Assembly (NCBI GenBank): GCA_963781785.1
Contig: CAWAHD010000005.1
Coordinates: 3,224,001 to 3,288,000, forward strand
Length of the DNA stretch: 64,000 nt
Source: CAWAHD01 sp963781785
GTDB taxonomy: Bacteria > Planctomycetota > Planctomycetia > Isosphaerales > Isosphaeraceae
Direction: 5' to 3'
In this document: in pieces, positions 8,777 to 16,953 of the stretch
Layout: each line of letters begins with the position of its first letter
How positions within the stretch are numbered: the first letter of the stretch is position 1
Made by a program: the position numbers and the translations under genes
Notes under the pieces: generated by a model
Databases searched by the model: none
What the model was told of the DNA's origin: nothing
Seen by the model: only the letters and a program-made list of their open reading frames with translations

Positions 8777-9100
8777 ATGTCTGCTTTGAACGTGAACGAT
8801 CGCACGTTTGCCGCGGAAGTTCTTCAGTCGGAGGTTCCAGTCCTCGTTGACTTCTGGGCGCCGTGGTGCGGCCCATGCCGATTGATGGCGCCGATCGTCG
8901 ATGAGCTGTCCGCGGAGCTCGGCGACCGCGCCCGCGTCGTCAAGGTGAACATTGACGAGGCGCAATCCACGGCGGTTCGGTACGAGATCACGTCGATCCC
9001 CACCTTCGCCGTGATTCGTGGAGGTAATGTCCAACAAAAGTTTTCGGGAGTGGTGCTGAAGGCTCGCCTCCTGGGGGCACTCGAAGAGCACCTTCGCTGA
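8777..9100 (+). CDS. trxA: Thioredoxin
   Basis: A 107-residue cytoplasmic thioredoxin. The start at 8777 follows AAAAGGGG with 6-nt spacing and gives the normal length. It contains the active site VDFWAPWCGPCRLMAP, the conserved Asp of that strand (VLVDFWA), VNIDEAQSTAVRYEITSIPTF with the cis-Pro, and the Gly-rich C-terminal part. It would reduce ribonucleotide reductase, peroxiredoxins and the cytoplasmic side of DsbD, which is encoded just upstream on the other strand. Nothing unusual in the sequence. Confidence 0.93.
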   Translation: MSALNVNDRTFAAEVLQSEVPVLVDFWAPWCGPCRLMAPIVDELSAELGDRARVVKVNIDEAQSTAVRYEITSIPTFAVIRGGNVQQKFSGVVLKARLLGALEEHLR

Positions 9101-9199
9101 CCGCGGGGTGCGCCGGGTGCGTCGAACGACGCCTGCCAACCTTGGGGCTTGCAAGCTGAAGCCTGAACCATCGGACCGGCATCGCAAGCCGAGGATAAA

Positions 9200-9583
9200 A
9201 TGACAAGCAAGAGCAGCCCGACCTACCGTCGCCATCGTGTCAACCAAGTCTGGACTTACGCCCAGGCGCAGGCCATGCTCCCCTACGTCGCCTCAATCAT
9301 GCGCTCACTCCGTTAGCACAGGCTGGACGCGCTGCGCCACCACCTGGCCGCGAAACGGCTTGCTGGCTGGCCGAGGCGAGACACACTGCTCGCCCAGGAT
9401 GGGACCGCCCGCGGGGCATCCCGAGCGGATGCGGTGTACCAGAAAGCCATGGCTGAACTGCACTCGCTCGGCTTCAGTTGCCTCGACGCCTTCGCGGGCC
9501 TGGCCACCGTCCCTGTCTACCAAAACGGGGACCTCGCGCAGTGCGTGTACAACCTGATCGACCAAGGCAGTGATCGGGAGTAA
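9200..9583 (+). pseudogene. Small hypothetical protein gene (DUF2203-like) interrupted by an in-frame TAG
   Basis: Reading from the ATG at 9200 gives MTSKSSPTYRRHRVNQVW, then TYAQAQAMLPYVASIMRSLR, a TAG at 9314-9316, then HRLDALRHHLAAKRLAGWPRRD and on to a stop at 9581-9583. Frame and composition stay coherent across the TAG, so it is a single substitution rather than a chimaera. The opening resembles DUF2203 proteins of unknown function, but I am not certain. It starts a plus-strand run of decaying genes (9.2-10.5 kb). Confidence 0.5.
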
Positions 9584-9920
9584 GACCGGTGCCCCGACGC
9601 GCGTCTGGTGGGTAGAACGATACCTGTCCGCAGTCGGGCGGGTGACGAAAGGTCTCAAGCTGATCGGCCTGCTCATCGCGGCCCGGCCGTTCGCGGCCCG
9701 GCTCGCCGTCGCGAGCAGCGCCTTGGCAGTGGTCATGTTCCTTGCGACACTTAGCTTCATGGCGACGACGCCGGGCGTCTGCGGGGCCTCGGCGGGTGGG
9801 TTCCCGTCGCTGTCGGTCGTGCCCGGGCAGTTGCTTCTCACGAACAGCGTCCTGCCGGGGGCGGCCCTCTGGTCGCTCGGCGAGGGCTGGGGTAGACCCA
9901 CCAATGGATCGCACGAATGA
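9570..9920 (+). pseudogene. C-terminal fragment of a DUF417 (YkgB-type) membrane protein
   Basis: Only the last part of the family is present: two hydrophobic segments around LASSALAVVMFLATLSFMATTPGV, then GGFPSLSVVPGQLLLTNSVLPGAALWSLGE, which matches the C-terminal end of YkgB/DUF417 inner-membrane proteins. The first helices are missing and no ribosome binding site supports the start, so I call it a truncated remnant. It overlaps the sigma-factor reading frame by 17 nt. Confidence 0.5.
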
Positions 9921-10515
9921 CGTCTGGATCGAGGAGCGAGGGCAACCCGGCCCGCGCCGCGAGGCTGCGCTGGCAGACCTGCGCGGCGATCTGTTCCGCG
10001 GCATGCGCGGCGCGCTGGGGGGGCGTGCGCCTGTGGACGATTCGTTCCTGGAAGACGCTGTGCAAGAGTCGCTCCTGAAGGTGCTCTACCGCCTGGAATC
10101 GTTCGCGGGGCGGGGTTGGTTCGTGAGCTGGGCCCTGGCCATCGCGGTGCGCGTGGCGCTGACCATGATACGGCAGCGGCGGTGGCAGGGCGTATCGCTG
10201 GACCGATTCAACGAGGGAAGCAGCGGCCCGGCCATTGACGTTGCCGACCGGTCCCCGGGGTCGGAGCGTGCATCGCTCCGCTCGGAGTTGCTGGCCGCGC
10301 TGGACCGGGTCATCGGCGAGCAGCCCACCGACAATTAGCGGCTCGCCCTGACCGCCTAGCTGAACGGGATGCCTCAGGACGAGATCGCCCGGCAGCTCGG
10401 CAGCAACCGCAACGCTGTCTACAAACTCACCCACGACGCCCGCCGTAATCTCAGGGCAGGGCTCGAATCCGCGGGATTTGGTGCTGACAGCTTGTTCGAG
10501 GCGTGGGACAGTTGA
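9904..10515 (+). pseudogene. ECF-type RNA polymerase sigma factor with two in-frame TAG codons
   Basis: From the ATG at 9904 the protein has a sigma-70 region 2 (DSFLEDAVQESLLKVLYRLESFAGRG, WALAIAVRVALTMIRQRRW). Its region 4 reads LNGMPQDEIARQLGSNRNAVYKLTHDARRNLRAGLE, and the frame ends at 10513-10515. TAG codons at 10336-10338 and 10357-10359 interrupt the helix before region 4 (TDN-stop-RLALTA-stop-LNGM), where relatives usually have Tyr or similar residues. The region 4 helix-turn-helix is otherwise intact. Either a young pseudogene or an amber-suppressed gene; I prefer the former. The zinc-finger gene 16 nt downstream would be its partner. Confidence 0.7.
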
Positions 10516-10531
10516 CGAAGAGGCAGATGCC

Positions 10532-10777
10532 ATGAACCTATCAGACGACCAGATCCGCGCCCTCTGGCGAGCCGTCAGCCGCACGCGGGAACAAGAGCTG
10601 AACTGCGACGAGTGCCTGGGGGAACTGGGCGGTTTCGCGCAACTGACCCTCACCGGCCGGCCCGTCGCGGAAGCGTATGACCTCGCCCATCAGTATTTGC
10701 AAGTCTGCGGCGAGTGCCGCGAGGAGTTTACGTTGCTCCTCAGAGCGATCGAAAGCCTCGTCGAGCCGCGGCAATGA
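10532..10777 (+). CDS. Small zinc-finger-like protein, probable anti-sigma factor partner
   Basis: 81 residues starting at 10532: MNLSDDQIRALWRAVSRT, then NCDECLGELGGFAQLTLTGRPVAEAYDLAHQYLQVCGECREEF. Two CxxC pairs flank a helical segment that contains a His. This resembles the short zinc-binding modules encoded after ECF sigma genes, usually HxxxCxxC. It directly follows the interrupted sigma gene on the same strand, so the two were probably one regulatory unit. No membrane segment. With the sigma factor broken, its present role is doubtful. Confidence 0.55.
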   Translation: MNLSDDQIRALWRAVSRTREQELNCDECLGELGGFAQLTLTGRPVAEAYDLAHQYLQVCGECREEFTLLLRAIESLVEPRQ

Positions 10778-10889
10778 GCTTACCGCCCCGCTGGCGATAG
10801 TCACAGAGAGGTACCGGGGCTCATAGGTGACCTCCACAGATAAGCCGCTGAGGGCGGAATCCCGGCCACTCCGACTCGAAGAGGCGCCG

Positions 10890-11275
10890 TCACTTCGCAG
10901 CCTGGAGCTCGATCGTCAGATCCTGGCGGAGGAAGATGCAAACAGCCGGCAGCGATCGGCGTGTTGCTCCTGGTCGACGCCCCAGAGTACAAGACGTCCT
11001 TGCTTCACCCACTCGCGAGTCGCTTCGTGGCAGACCGGCACTTGCTGGCGGCAGCCTACTCACCAGGAGGCGAACTGGATCAGCGGCACCTTCTTGCCGC
11101 GGAAGTCCGACAAGGAGACGGGCGCGCGATCGCCGATGGTGGGTCACGTGACGTTGGGGTGCCTCTCCTCGACCTTCGGCGCATCGGACACGGCCGAGGC
11201 ACGCGAGGTCGCGCCGAGCATGATCCCACAGGTCGCACGGGCGAGTGCCAGCCTGCGGATCGTTCGTCTCCTCAT
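10890..11275 (-). pseudogene. Decayed copy of the TlpA-like selenoprotein gene
   Basis: Collinear with 1953-3362 at DNA level, including about 70 bp around the 3' end. It keeps the signal peptide (MRKLALALAACG-like, here IRRLALARATCGIML), the in-frame TGA (FASW-TGA-VGCRQQVPV) and the last codons DLTIELQAAK. It has lost the TPR and beta-rich middle (roughly 1 kb), has an extra stop (Leu to TGA at HPNVT-TGA-PTIGD), and the hairpin after the Sec-type TGA no longer pairs. Degradation of both reading frame and candidate SECIS supports the view that the 1.9-3.4 kb copy is the functional one. Confidence 0.8.
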
Positions 11276-11369
11276 GGTTCGGGGTGCAAGAGAACAATTT
11301 GATGTTCTTGATGCCCCGCACCTGGCCAGGATGACCGGCCGCGACGGCGCGGGGAAGACTCGGTCGCGA

Positions 11370-11732
11370 TTAATGTCTGCGACGAACCCGATGCGCCGAG
11401 CCGTTCCAGCCGGGGACAAGTGTGACGACGTCGGAGACCGACTGATACGAAGTGATTGTCTGCGGCCTCCGACCGATGGCCCGGCCATAGCCGGGGTGGG
11501 GGAACCCGCGGATGACGCCCAGGCCGCCGTAGTTCGCTGCTCCGAATGAGCCGTAATCGAACGGCGAGAATCCGTGGACAGTCCCGATTCCGTAGCCCCA
11601 GCCGACCGAGCTGCCGAACGAATCGCCTGGGTTGCTGGCGCAAGCGAATTGCGCTTGGGCGTTGCCCGTTGTGGCCAGCGCCAGGGCAAAGACCAAAATC
11701 GAAAACAATCTGCTCCATCCTCGTGTTGTCAT
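11370..11732 (-). CDS. Small secreted Gly/Tyr-rich protein
   Basis: 120 residues from the ATG at 11732, preceded by GGAG at about 8 nt. Signal peptide MTTRGWSRLFSILVFALALATTGNAQAQ, then a short Gly/Phe/Tyr-rich chain (WGYGIGTVHGFSPFDYGSFGAANYGGLG) and an Arg-rich end. No known domain. It resembles other small secreted planctomycete proteins in composition only. It is followed downstream by the remnant of the TlpA-like gene on the same strand. Confidence 0.5.
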   Translation of the reverse strand: MTTRGWSRLFSILVFALALATTGNAQAQFACASNPGDSFGSSVGWGYGIGTVHGFSPFDYGSFGAANYGGLGVIRGFPHPGYGRAIGRRPQTITSYQSVSDVVTLVPGWNGSAHRVRRRH

Positions 11733-11774
11733 GGCTGAGTCTCCGTTGTTTGAGTTCTCGAGATATCGAAATTC

Positions 11775-11864
11775 GGTGGCGGCGCCACCGCCGGCGGTGG
11801 TTCCGGTGGCAACGCCATTGCCGGCGATGTCTCCGGTGGCGGCGCCACCGCCGGCGATGTTTCC
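11775..11864. repeat. Three tandem 30-bp GC-rich palindromic units
   Basis: Units at 11775-11804, 11805-11834 and 11835-11864 each begin GGTGGC and end with a GG(C/T)-(G/T)-TCC pattern. The first and third contain the perfect palindrome GGTGGCGGCGCCACC. They lie between two convergent or collinear minus-strand genes, just past the lipoprotein stop, and could act as a transcript-end structure. Confidence 0.65.
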
Positions 11865-11925
11865 AGTTGAACGGCGATCGCCAGCCCGGGCCGGCCAGCG
11901 ATCGCCGGGCGTTGGTGGACGGTTC

Positions 11926-12198
11926 TTACTTGTCCATCTTGCCTTTGTCCATGGCACCATCCATCTTGCCTTTGTCCATGGCGCCATCCATCTTGCCTTT
12001 GTCCATGGCACCATCCATCTTGCCTTTGTCCGTGGGACCGGCCATGTTACCTTTGTCCATGGGACCGGCCATGTTGCCTTTGTCCATGGGGCCGGCCATC
12101 TTGTCCGCATCGTCTTCGCCGGGACTACAGCCCGCAAACCCCCAGCCCATGACCAGGCAAGATGCGGCGAGCGCGAAACTCCGAACGAGCGAACGCAT
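11926..12198 (-). CDS. Small lipoprotein with nine-residue tandem repeats
   Basis: The start at 12198 gives a lipoprotein signal (MRSLVRSFALAASCLVMGWGFAGC) whose lipobox FAGC marks the Cys for lipidation. After SPGEDDADK come about six copies of a 9-residue unit alternating MAGPMDKGN and MDGAMDKGK, filling the rest of the protein; the DNA shows the matching 27-bp periodicity. The repeat is Met/Lys/Asp/Gly-rich, so the mature part is probably an unstructured, envelope-tethered chain. Met-rich repeats can bind copper or silver ions, but that is only a suggestion here. Repeat number may vary between strains. Confidence 0.65.
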   Translation of the reverse strand: MRSLVRSFALAASCLVMGWGFAGCSPGEDDADKMAGPMDKGNMAGPMDKGNMAGPTDKGKMDGAMDKGKMDGAMDKGKMDGAMDKGKMDK

Positions 12199-12221
12199 TG
12201 TCACATCCTCAAACAAACTGT

Positions 12222-12494
12222 TCATGATCTGTTCAAATTCAACATAGCCGCGATGAAGCTCGAGCAGCCGACGATCCGCGCTCCCTGTCGGATAAGGTCG
12301 TCGAGGAGCTCGGCCCCAGCCGAGTCGATGAACGTCACGGCGCTCAGGTCAAGACGTAGGCAGCTTGGTGGGGTCGGTGGCTCTCCACACGCGCGAATCA
12401 GCTCATCGACCCAGGGACCCCGGAGCTTTCCTTCCAGTCTGAGCGTCCGGATCGGGTCGGTCCCACCCAGGTCGATTCGTGCGATCCTCAACAT
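12222..12494 (-). CDS. STAS-domain protein (anti-sigma factor antagonist type)
   Basis: A 90-residue single-domain protein. The pattern LRLEGKLRGPWVDELIRAC...LRLDLSAVTFIDSAGAELLDDLIRQGARIVGCSSFIAAMLNL matches STAS proteins such as SpoIIAA/RsbV. The conserved phosphorylatable Ser lies in the FIDSAG loop. Such proteins act in partner-switching control of sigma factors or of histidine-kinase-like anti-sigma factors. No partner kinase is visible next to it. It lies upstream of the lipoprotein on the same strand with a 23-nt gap, so the two may be cotranscribed. Confidence 0.8.
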   Translation of the reverse strand: MLRIARIDLGGTDPIRTLRLEGKLRGPWVDELIRACGEPPTPPSCLRLDLSAVTFIDSAGAELLDDLIRQGARIVGCSSFIAAMLNLNRS

Positions 12495-12692
12495 GGCCCA
12501 TCCCCAGCGAACGTCCCTTTCCTGCAGCCTTTAGAATGATCCCCATTCGCACGAGCGGTGCCAAATCGTTTTCGAGCGGATGAATTGGCCATAAGAACTA
12601 GCAGGCCTATAGCTTCAGTTGACCGATGTTCGCCCGCGCGAGGAAAGTCTCCGGCCGTGGGCGTAGACCGGAATCACGAAATGTCGTGGCCG

Positions 12693-14630
12693 CTACGATC
12701 GTTCGTGGGATGCGCGGCTGATGCCGAGTTTTTTGAGTCGGCTGCGGAGGGTGTTGGGGTGCAGGTCGAGGACGTGGGCAGCGCCTCGGGGCCCGTCGAT
12801 GACCCAATCCGTCTGCCTTAGGACGGCCAGGATATGTTGGCGCTCGATCGTTTCGAGAGAAGGGGGCTGCAAAGCGTCGGCTGGAGCGCCGGCGCCGGTG
12901 GAGGCCTCGACGTCGATTTCGAAGTGGAGGGTGGGACCCGTCGCGAGGATGACCGCGCGCTCAAGGACGTTCTCGAGCTCGCGGATGTTGCCTGGCCAGC
13001 GATAGGCGATCAGGCGTCGCATCGTCGCATCACTGGTCCCTTCGATGCGCTGGCCGGTGCGAGCGGCGAACTTCTCGACCAGGAACCGCGCCAAGAGTGG
13101 GATGTCTTCGGCGCGGTCGCGAAGTGGCGGGAGCTGGATGGGGAAGACTCCCAGGCGATAATAGAGGTCCTCGCGAAACGTCTTCTCGCGTACAGCCTTG
13201 AGCAGGTCGCGGTTGCTCGCGGCGATGATCCGGACGTCGACCTTGATCACGGCACCCCCGCCCACTCGCTCGAGCTCGTGCTCCTGAAGCACTCGGAGCA
13301 GCTTGGCCTGAGTCTCCAGGGGCAGCTCCCCGATCTCGTCCAGGAAGAGGGTACCCCCCTCGGCCAGCTCGAAACGGCCGACGCGGCGGGCGATGGCGCC
13401 GGTGAAGGCCCCTTTCTCATGCCCGAACAGCTCACTCTCGATGAGTCCCGCCGGTAGAGCGGCGCAGTTGACCTTGATCAGCGGCTTGGCCGCCCGCCGG
13501 CTGTTGGAGTGGATCGCCCGGGCGATCAGTTCCTTGCCGGTCCCCGTCTCGCCGCAGATCAGGACGGTGGCATCGGTCGGCGCGACGCGGCTGACTTTGT
13601 CGAGCACCGCCAAGAGAGCCGGGGAACGGCCCACGATCTCGTCGAAGTTGTGGACCGACTTGATCTCCTCCTGGAGGTAGAGATTCTGGTCCCGGAGCCT
13701 GCCCCGCTCGGCCTCGGCGAGGACGCGGTCGGTGACATCGACCCAGATCGAGTGAACGGCATGGACCGCACCGCTTTCGTCGAGCATCGGATGCATCCAC
13801 AGGCTGACCCAGAGTGGGCTCCCGTCCTTTCGCCTCATCTCGAGCTCCAGGCCGGAAACTTCCTCACCCCCAAAGCCCTGCTGGAACGCCTGCTCCGCCT
13901 GCTGGCGCCCGGAAGAGGACTCGGCGAAGTAGCGCATCACGTCCGAGCCGATCAGCTCCGTCGCGGGATAGCCGAGAAGCTGAGTCGAGCGGCGGTTCAC
14001 ATTGAGGAGTTTCCGGTCCCTCCCGAGTGACACATAAGCGTTCGGAGCCTCCTCGTACAGGTCCCTGTACCGCCGCTCGCTCTCCACCAATCGTTGCTCG
14101 ACGCGCAGACGCTCCAGTTCGACGGCCGCGCGCGTCGCGAAGATCCGGAAGATGAACAGCAGGCGCGGCTCGGCGGGCATCGGCCGGCCGTCAAAAACAG
14201 CCAGGTGCCCGAGGACGTTCCCCTCCCCGTCCAGCAAGGGCACACCCAGGTAGCTCTCGATCCCCAGCTTGATCAGGTCCTGGTCGAGCGGAAACATCTC
14301 CCTGACACCGCGTGGGTAGTGGCAGAGGTTCCCGCGCACCACGTCCTCGCAAGGTGTTCCGTCCAGGTCGAATTCGACGTTCGGTTGCAGCCCGCCGGGT
14401 CCCCAATAGGCGATCGTCCGTACCCGCGTCCGGGCACCGGCGAACTCGGCGACAAACGCATAGTTGACACCAACCGCGGAGGCAAGCTGGCTGACCAGGG
14501 ACTTGAAGAAGACGTCGCCTGTGCTTCTGGCGGTTCCCTCGACGATCGCCCTCAAGGCGACGATCTCATCATCTTTCGACGCCGACGGCGCTCTCAACGC
14601 GTCTTCCGCTGTGAACCTGTCCGTATTCAT
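12693..14630 (-). CDS. Sigma-54-dependent activator with GAF and PAS sensor domains
   Basis: Enhancer-binding regulator of about 645 residues. The start at 14630 (MNTDRFTAEDALRAP) is chosen because upstream codons look non-coding; no clear ribosome binding site. In order: a GAF domain (VNYAFVAEF...LGVPLLDGEGNVLGHLAVFD), a PAS domain (YRDLYEEAPNAYVSLGRDRKLL...VTDR), and a central AAA+ domain with Walker A GETGTGKE, the sigma-54 contact GAFTGA, Walker B GGTLFLDEIGELP and the arginine region. A C-terminal Fis helix-turn-helix (GAAHVLDLHPNTLRSRLKKLGI) follows. Architecture resembles FhlA-type regulators, but the ligand is unknown. Fragments of a related 3' end occur at 1.8 and 5.1 kb. Confidence 0.9.
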   Translation of the reverse strand: MNTDRFTAEDALRAPSASKDDEIVALRAIVEGTARSTGDVFFKSLVSQLASAVGVNYAFVAEFAGARTRVRTIAYWGPGGLQPNVEFDLDGTPCEDVVRGNLCHYPRGVREMFPLDQDLIKLGIESYLGVPLLDGEGNVLGHLAVFDGRPMPAEPRLLFIFRIFATRAAVELERLRVEQRLVESERRYRDLYEEAPNAYVSLGRDRKLLNVNRRSTQLLGYPATELIGSDVMRYFAESSSGRQQAEQAFQQGFGGEEVSGLELEMRRKDGSPLWVSLWMHPMLDESGAVHAVHSIWVDVTDRVLAEAERGRLRDQNLYLQEEIKSVHNFDEIVGRSPALLAVLDKVSRVAPTDATVLICGETGTGKELIARAIHSNSRRAAKPLIKVNCAALPAGLIESELFGHEKGAFTGAIARRVGRFELAEGGTLFLDEIGELPLETQAKLLRVLQEHELERVGGGAVIKVDVRIIAASNRDLLKAVREKTFREDLYYRLGVFPIQLPPLRDRAEDIPLLARFLVEKFAARTGQRIEGTSDATMRRLIAYRWPGNIRELENVLERAVILATGPTLHFEIDVEASTGAGAPADALQPPSLETIERQHILAVLRQTDWVIDGPRGAAHVLDLHPNTLRSRLKKLGISRASHERS

Positions 14631-15076
14631 GTGTACGCTCGATTCCGTGCTCGAGACCGCGTGTCGGAGGTTCCTCACGATCATCGATCGGGCCGCGTCC
14701 CGATCCCAGCGGCGCCGGTCGCCTCGACCCAGCCACGGACATCCTCGATGATACCGAACGGAAGGATGACGGTTGAAGGATGATTTAGAGAATGGATCGA
14801 AGGCGGGTTCACCATCGTCACCGTATCGCGGCATTACGGGCACTTGGGTTACGTGTGACCAGGAATGAAACCTGCGTGCTGCTGCGTCGCGCTACGGGTT
14901 TGGCGAATCCGGCGCTGTCGGTCGTCTCGTCGTTGCAGCGATGGTGAAACGCAGAGGTTAGAATCGGCAGTCGTGACTTTGGCTTCGTCCCGGCGACACC
15001 CTCCGGTTCCACCCTAGTCCCAAACCAAGCGTGATTTTAGTTTGCCCCAGCTTTTTGTTCAGAAAGAACTCGAAAA

Positions 15077-16819
15077 CCTCCCGTGTTTTTGGAATAATGT
15101 AGGTGAGAACACGTCCTCACTATTCCAAGACAAGGAGGCTTTCGAGTGAGTGCTACTCTCCGAAAAAAGCGCGAGGCTCGCAATAAGAGAATCTTCCAGG
15201 AACGGCGACGACGAATTAAGAAGCGACTCGCCAATGTGCCTGGACCCGAGCGGCTTGTACCGATGATGACCGCGACCAATATCCAATACGAACTGGCCGA
15301 TCGCGTGCAGGGGCTCAGCGCCGGCGGCATCGGCGCCATCCTTCTCTTGGCTCAAAAGATCGACCTGATCAACGAGATTGACCGCAACCTCCATCTGCTC
15401 AAGGTGCATCTTCCCTACCACGAATCCGACCACGTTCTGAACGTTGCCTTCAATTCCTGCGCCGGCGGCCACCGCATCGAGCACATCGAGCTGCGACGCA
15501 ACGACGAAGTCTATCTCAACGCCTTGGGAGCCGAGCGCATCCCCGACCCCACCACTGCCGGGGACTTCTGCCGCCGCTTCCGTGAGTCCGATGTCATGAC
15601 CTTGATGGACGCCATTAATCAAGCCCGCCTGCGAGTCTGGGCCCAGCAGCCACCTGCGTTCTTCGAGGAAGCGACCCTGGATGCCGATGGCACCATCGTG
15701 CCGACCGATGCCGAGTGTAAGCAAGGGGCAGACTTTGCCTACGACGGTCAGTACGGTTACCATCCGCTCTTGATCTCGCTGGCCAATACCGCCGAACCAC
15801 TGTTCCTGTTCAATCGCAGTGGCAACCGCCCCTCGCAGGAACGGGCCGACGTGTTTTTGGACAAGGCTGTCACGCTTTGCCTTCAGGCTGGCTTCCGCAA
15901 GATCCTGCTGCGGGGAGACACCAAATTCGCTCAGACCAAGCATCTGGATCGCTGGGACGCCACGGGCAATATCCGCTTCATCTTCGGGTTCGAGGCCCGC
16001 GACTCCCTCAAGGCCAGAGCCGACGAGCTCCCAGCCGACGCGTACAGCTTTCTGGAACGATCGCCACGGTACCAGATCAAGACTGCTCCCCGCGAAAGGC
16101 CCGAGCGGGTCAAACCGGAGATTGTCCGGGAGCGAGGCTACGAGACGATTCACCTGCTCGAGGAGATGGTTGCAGAGTTCGACTACCAGCCGGTCGCCTG
16201 CAAGAACAGCTATCGCATGATCGTCGTCCGCAAGCGGGTGGGAGTCGACGAGGGACAGATGCGGCTGTTCGAGGAATACCGCTACTTCTTTTACATTACC
16301 AATGACCGCAAGATGACGGCCGAAGAGGTTGTGTTCTCGGCCAACGATCGCTGCGACCAGGAAAACTTGATCGCCCAGCTCAAGAATGGGGTGCATGCGT
16401 TGACGGCGCCGGTGGACAACCTGGTGAGCAACTGGGCGTACATGGTGATGGGGTCGTTGGCGTGGAGCCTGAAGGCCTGGACCGCCCTGCTGGTGCCGGT
16501 ATCGCCTCGGCACCAGGCGAAACACGAGACGGAGAAACGAACGTTGTTGAGGATGGAGTTCGCGACCTTCTGCGCGGCTTTCATCCAAATGCCGTGTCAG
16601 ATCGTACGGAGCGGACGACGGTTGATTTACCGATTGCTGTCGTGGAACCCGTGGCAAGGGGTGTTCCTCCGGCTGGTGGAGCGGCTGCACAGTTGCTGGT
16701 TGTGCTGAGGCGATTGAGGTTTGAAGTCGGGGTCCGGATGCCCCGATCCGTTTGGGCCGCCGAGTAGAGAAAGGGGAGGGACACATGAGGTAGACAAGCT
16801 GCGGGTGAGAAACGGGAGC
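15077..16819 (+). mobile_element. IS1380-type insertion sequence (ends tentative)
   Basis: The element carries one transposase gene. Short inverted similarity between CTCCCGTGTTTTTGG at the left and the complement of the sequence around 16805-16819 (GCTCCCGTTTCTC) suggests the ends. The similarity is weak and no target duplication is clear, so the limits may be off by tens of bases. The DNA right of it (16840-16905) is strikingly AT-rich compared with the window. Confidence 0.55.
15146..16708 (+). CDS. IS1380 family transposase
   Basis: A 520-residue DDE transposase. Start is GTG at 15146 with AAGGAGG just upstream. Family features: an N-terminal region with LSAGGIGAILLLAQKIDLINEIDRNLHLLKVHLPYHESDHVLNVAFN, then ATLDADGTIVPTDAECKQGADFAYDGQYGYHPLLISLANT holding the first catalytic Asp. 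KILLRGDTKFAQTKHLDRWD follows, and further down CDQENLIAQLKNGVHALTAPVDNL with the catalytic Glu. Length and motif order match complete IS1380 transposases, so it is probably active. Confidence 0.9.
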   Translation: MSATLRKKREARNKRIFQERRRRIKKRLANVPGPERLVPMMTATNIQYELADRVQGLSAGGIGAILLLAQKIDLINEIDRNLHLLKVHLPYHESDHVLNVAFNSCAGGHRIEHIELRRNDEVYLNALGAERIPDPTTAGDFCRRFRESDVMTLMDAINQARLRVWAQQPPAFFEEATLDADGTIVPTDAECKQGADFAYDGQYGYHPLLISLANTAEPLFLFNRSGNRPSQERADVFLDKAVTLCLQAGFRKILLRGDTKFAQTKHLDRWDATGNIRFIFGFEARDSLKARADELPADAYSFLERSPRYQIKTAPRERPERVKPEIVRERGYETIHLLEEMVAEFDYQPVACKNSYRMIVVRKRVGVDEGQMRLFEEYRYFFYITNDRKMTAEEVVFSANDRCDQENLIAQLKNGVHALTAPVDNLVSNWAYMVMGSLAWSLKAWTALLVPVSPRHQAKHETEKRTLLRMEFATFCAAFIQMPCQIVRSGRRLIYRLLSWNPWQGVFLRLVERLHSCWLC

Positions 16820-16953
16820 CACGCCTCCCGAATGTAGAAGGTACGTCTCTTACTAAAGAATATAATAGAATGATTTGTAATATTGTTGATTAATATATTA
16901 CGCTTGTTTTGGGCCTAGTTGCCTCAACGCGCTCCAAGGAATGTACGCAACCT

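Noticed and set aside
8510..9247. Minus-strand open frame over the thioredoxin gene
   Set aside because: Antisense to a well-defined trxA with its own ribosome binding site; translation has no recognisable features.
9314..10359. TAG codons read as pyrrolysine
   Set aside because: No pyl genes are visible, the host type does not suggest pyrrolysine use, and the residues are not at methylamine-methyltransferase-type sites. Decay or sequence error explains them better.
11146..11148. Second in-frame TGA in the decayed TlpA copy as another Sec codon
   Set aside because: It replaces a Leu of the HPDFTLP motif, not a Cys, and no hairpin follows. It is simply a mutation in a pseudogene.
15059..16822. 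Long open frame antisense to the IS1380 transposase
   Set aside because: It spans the transposase almost exactly in the opposite direction and lacks motifs; the plus-strand protein shows all family signatures.
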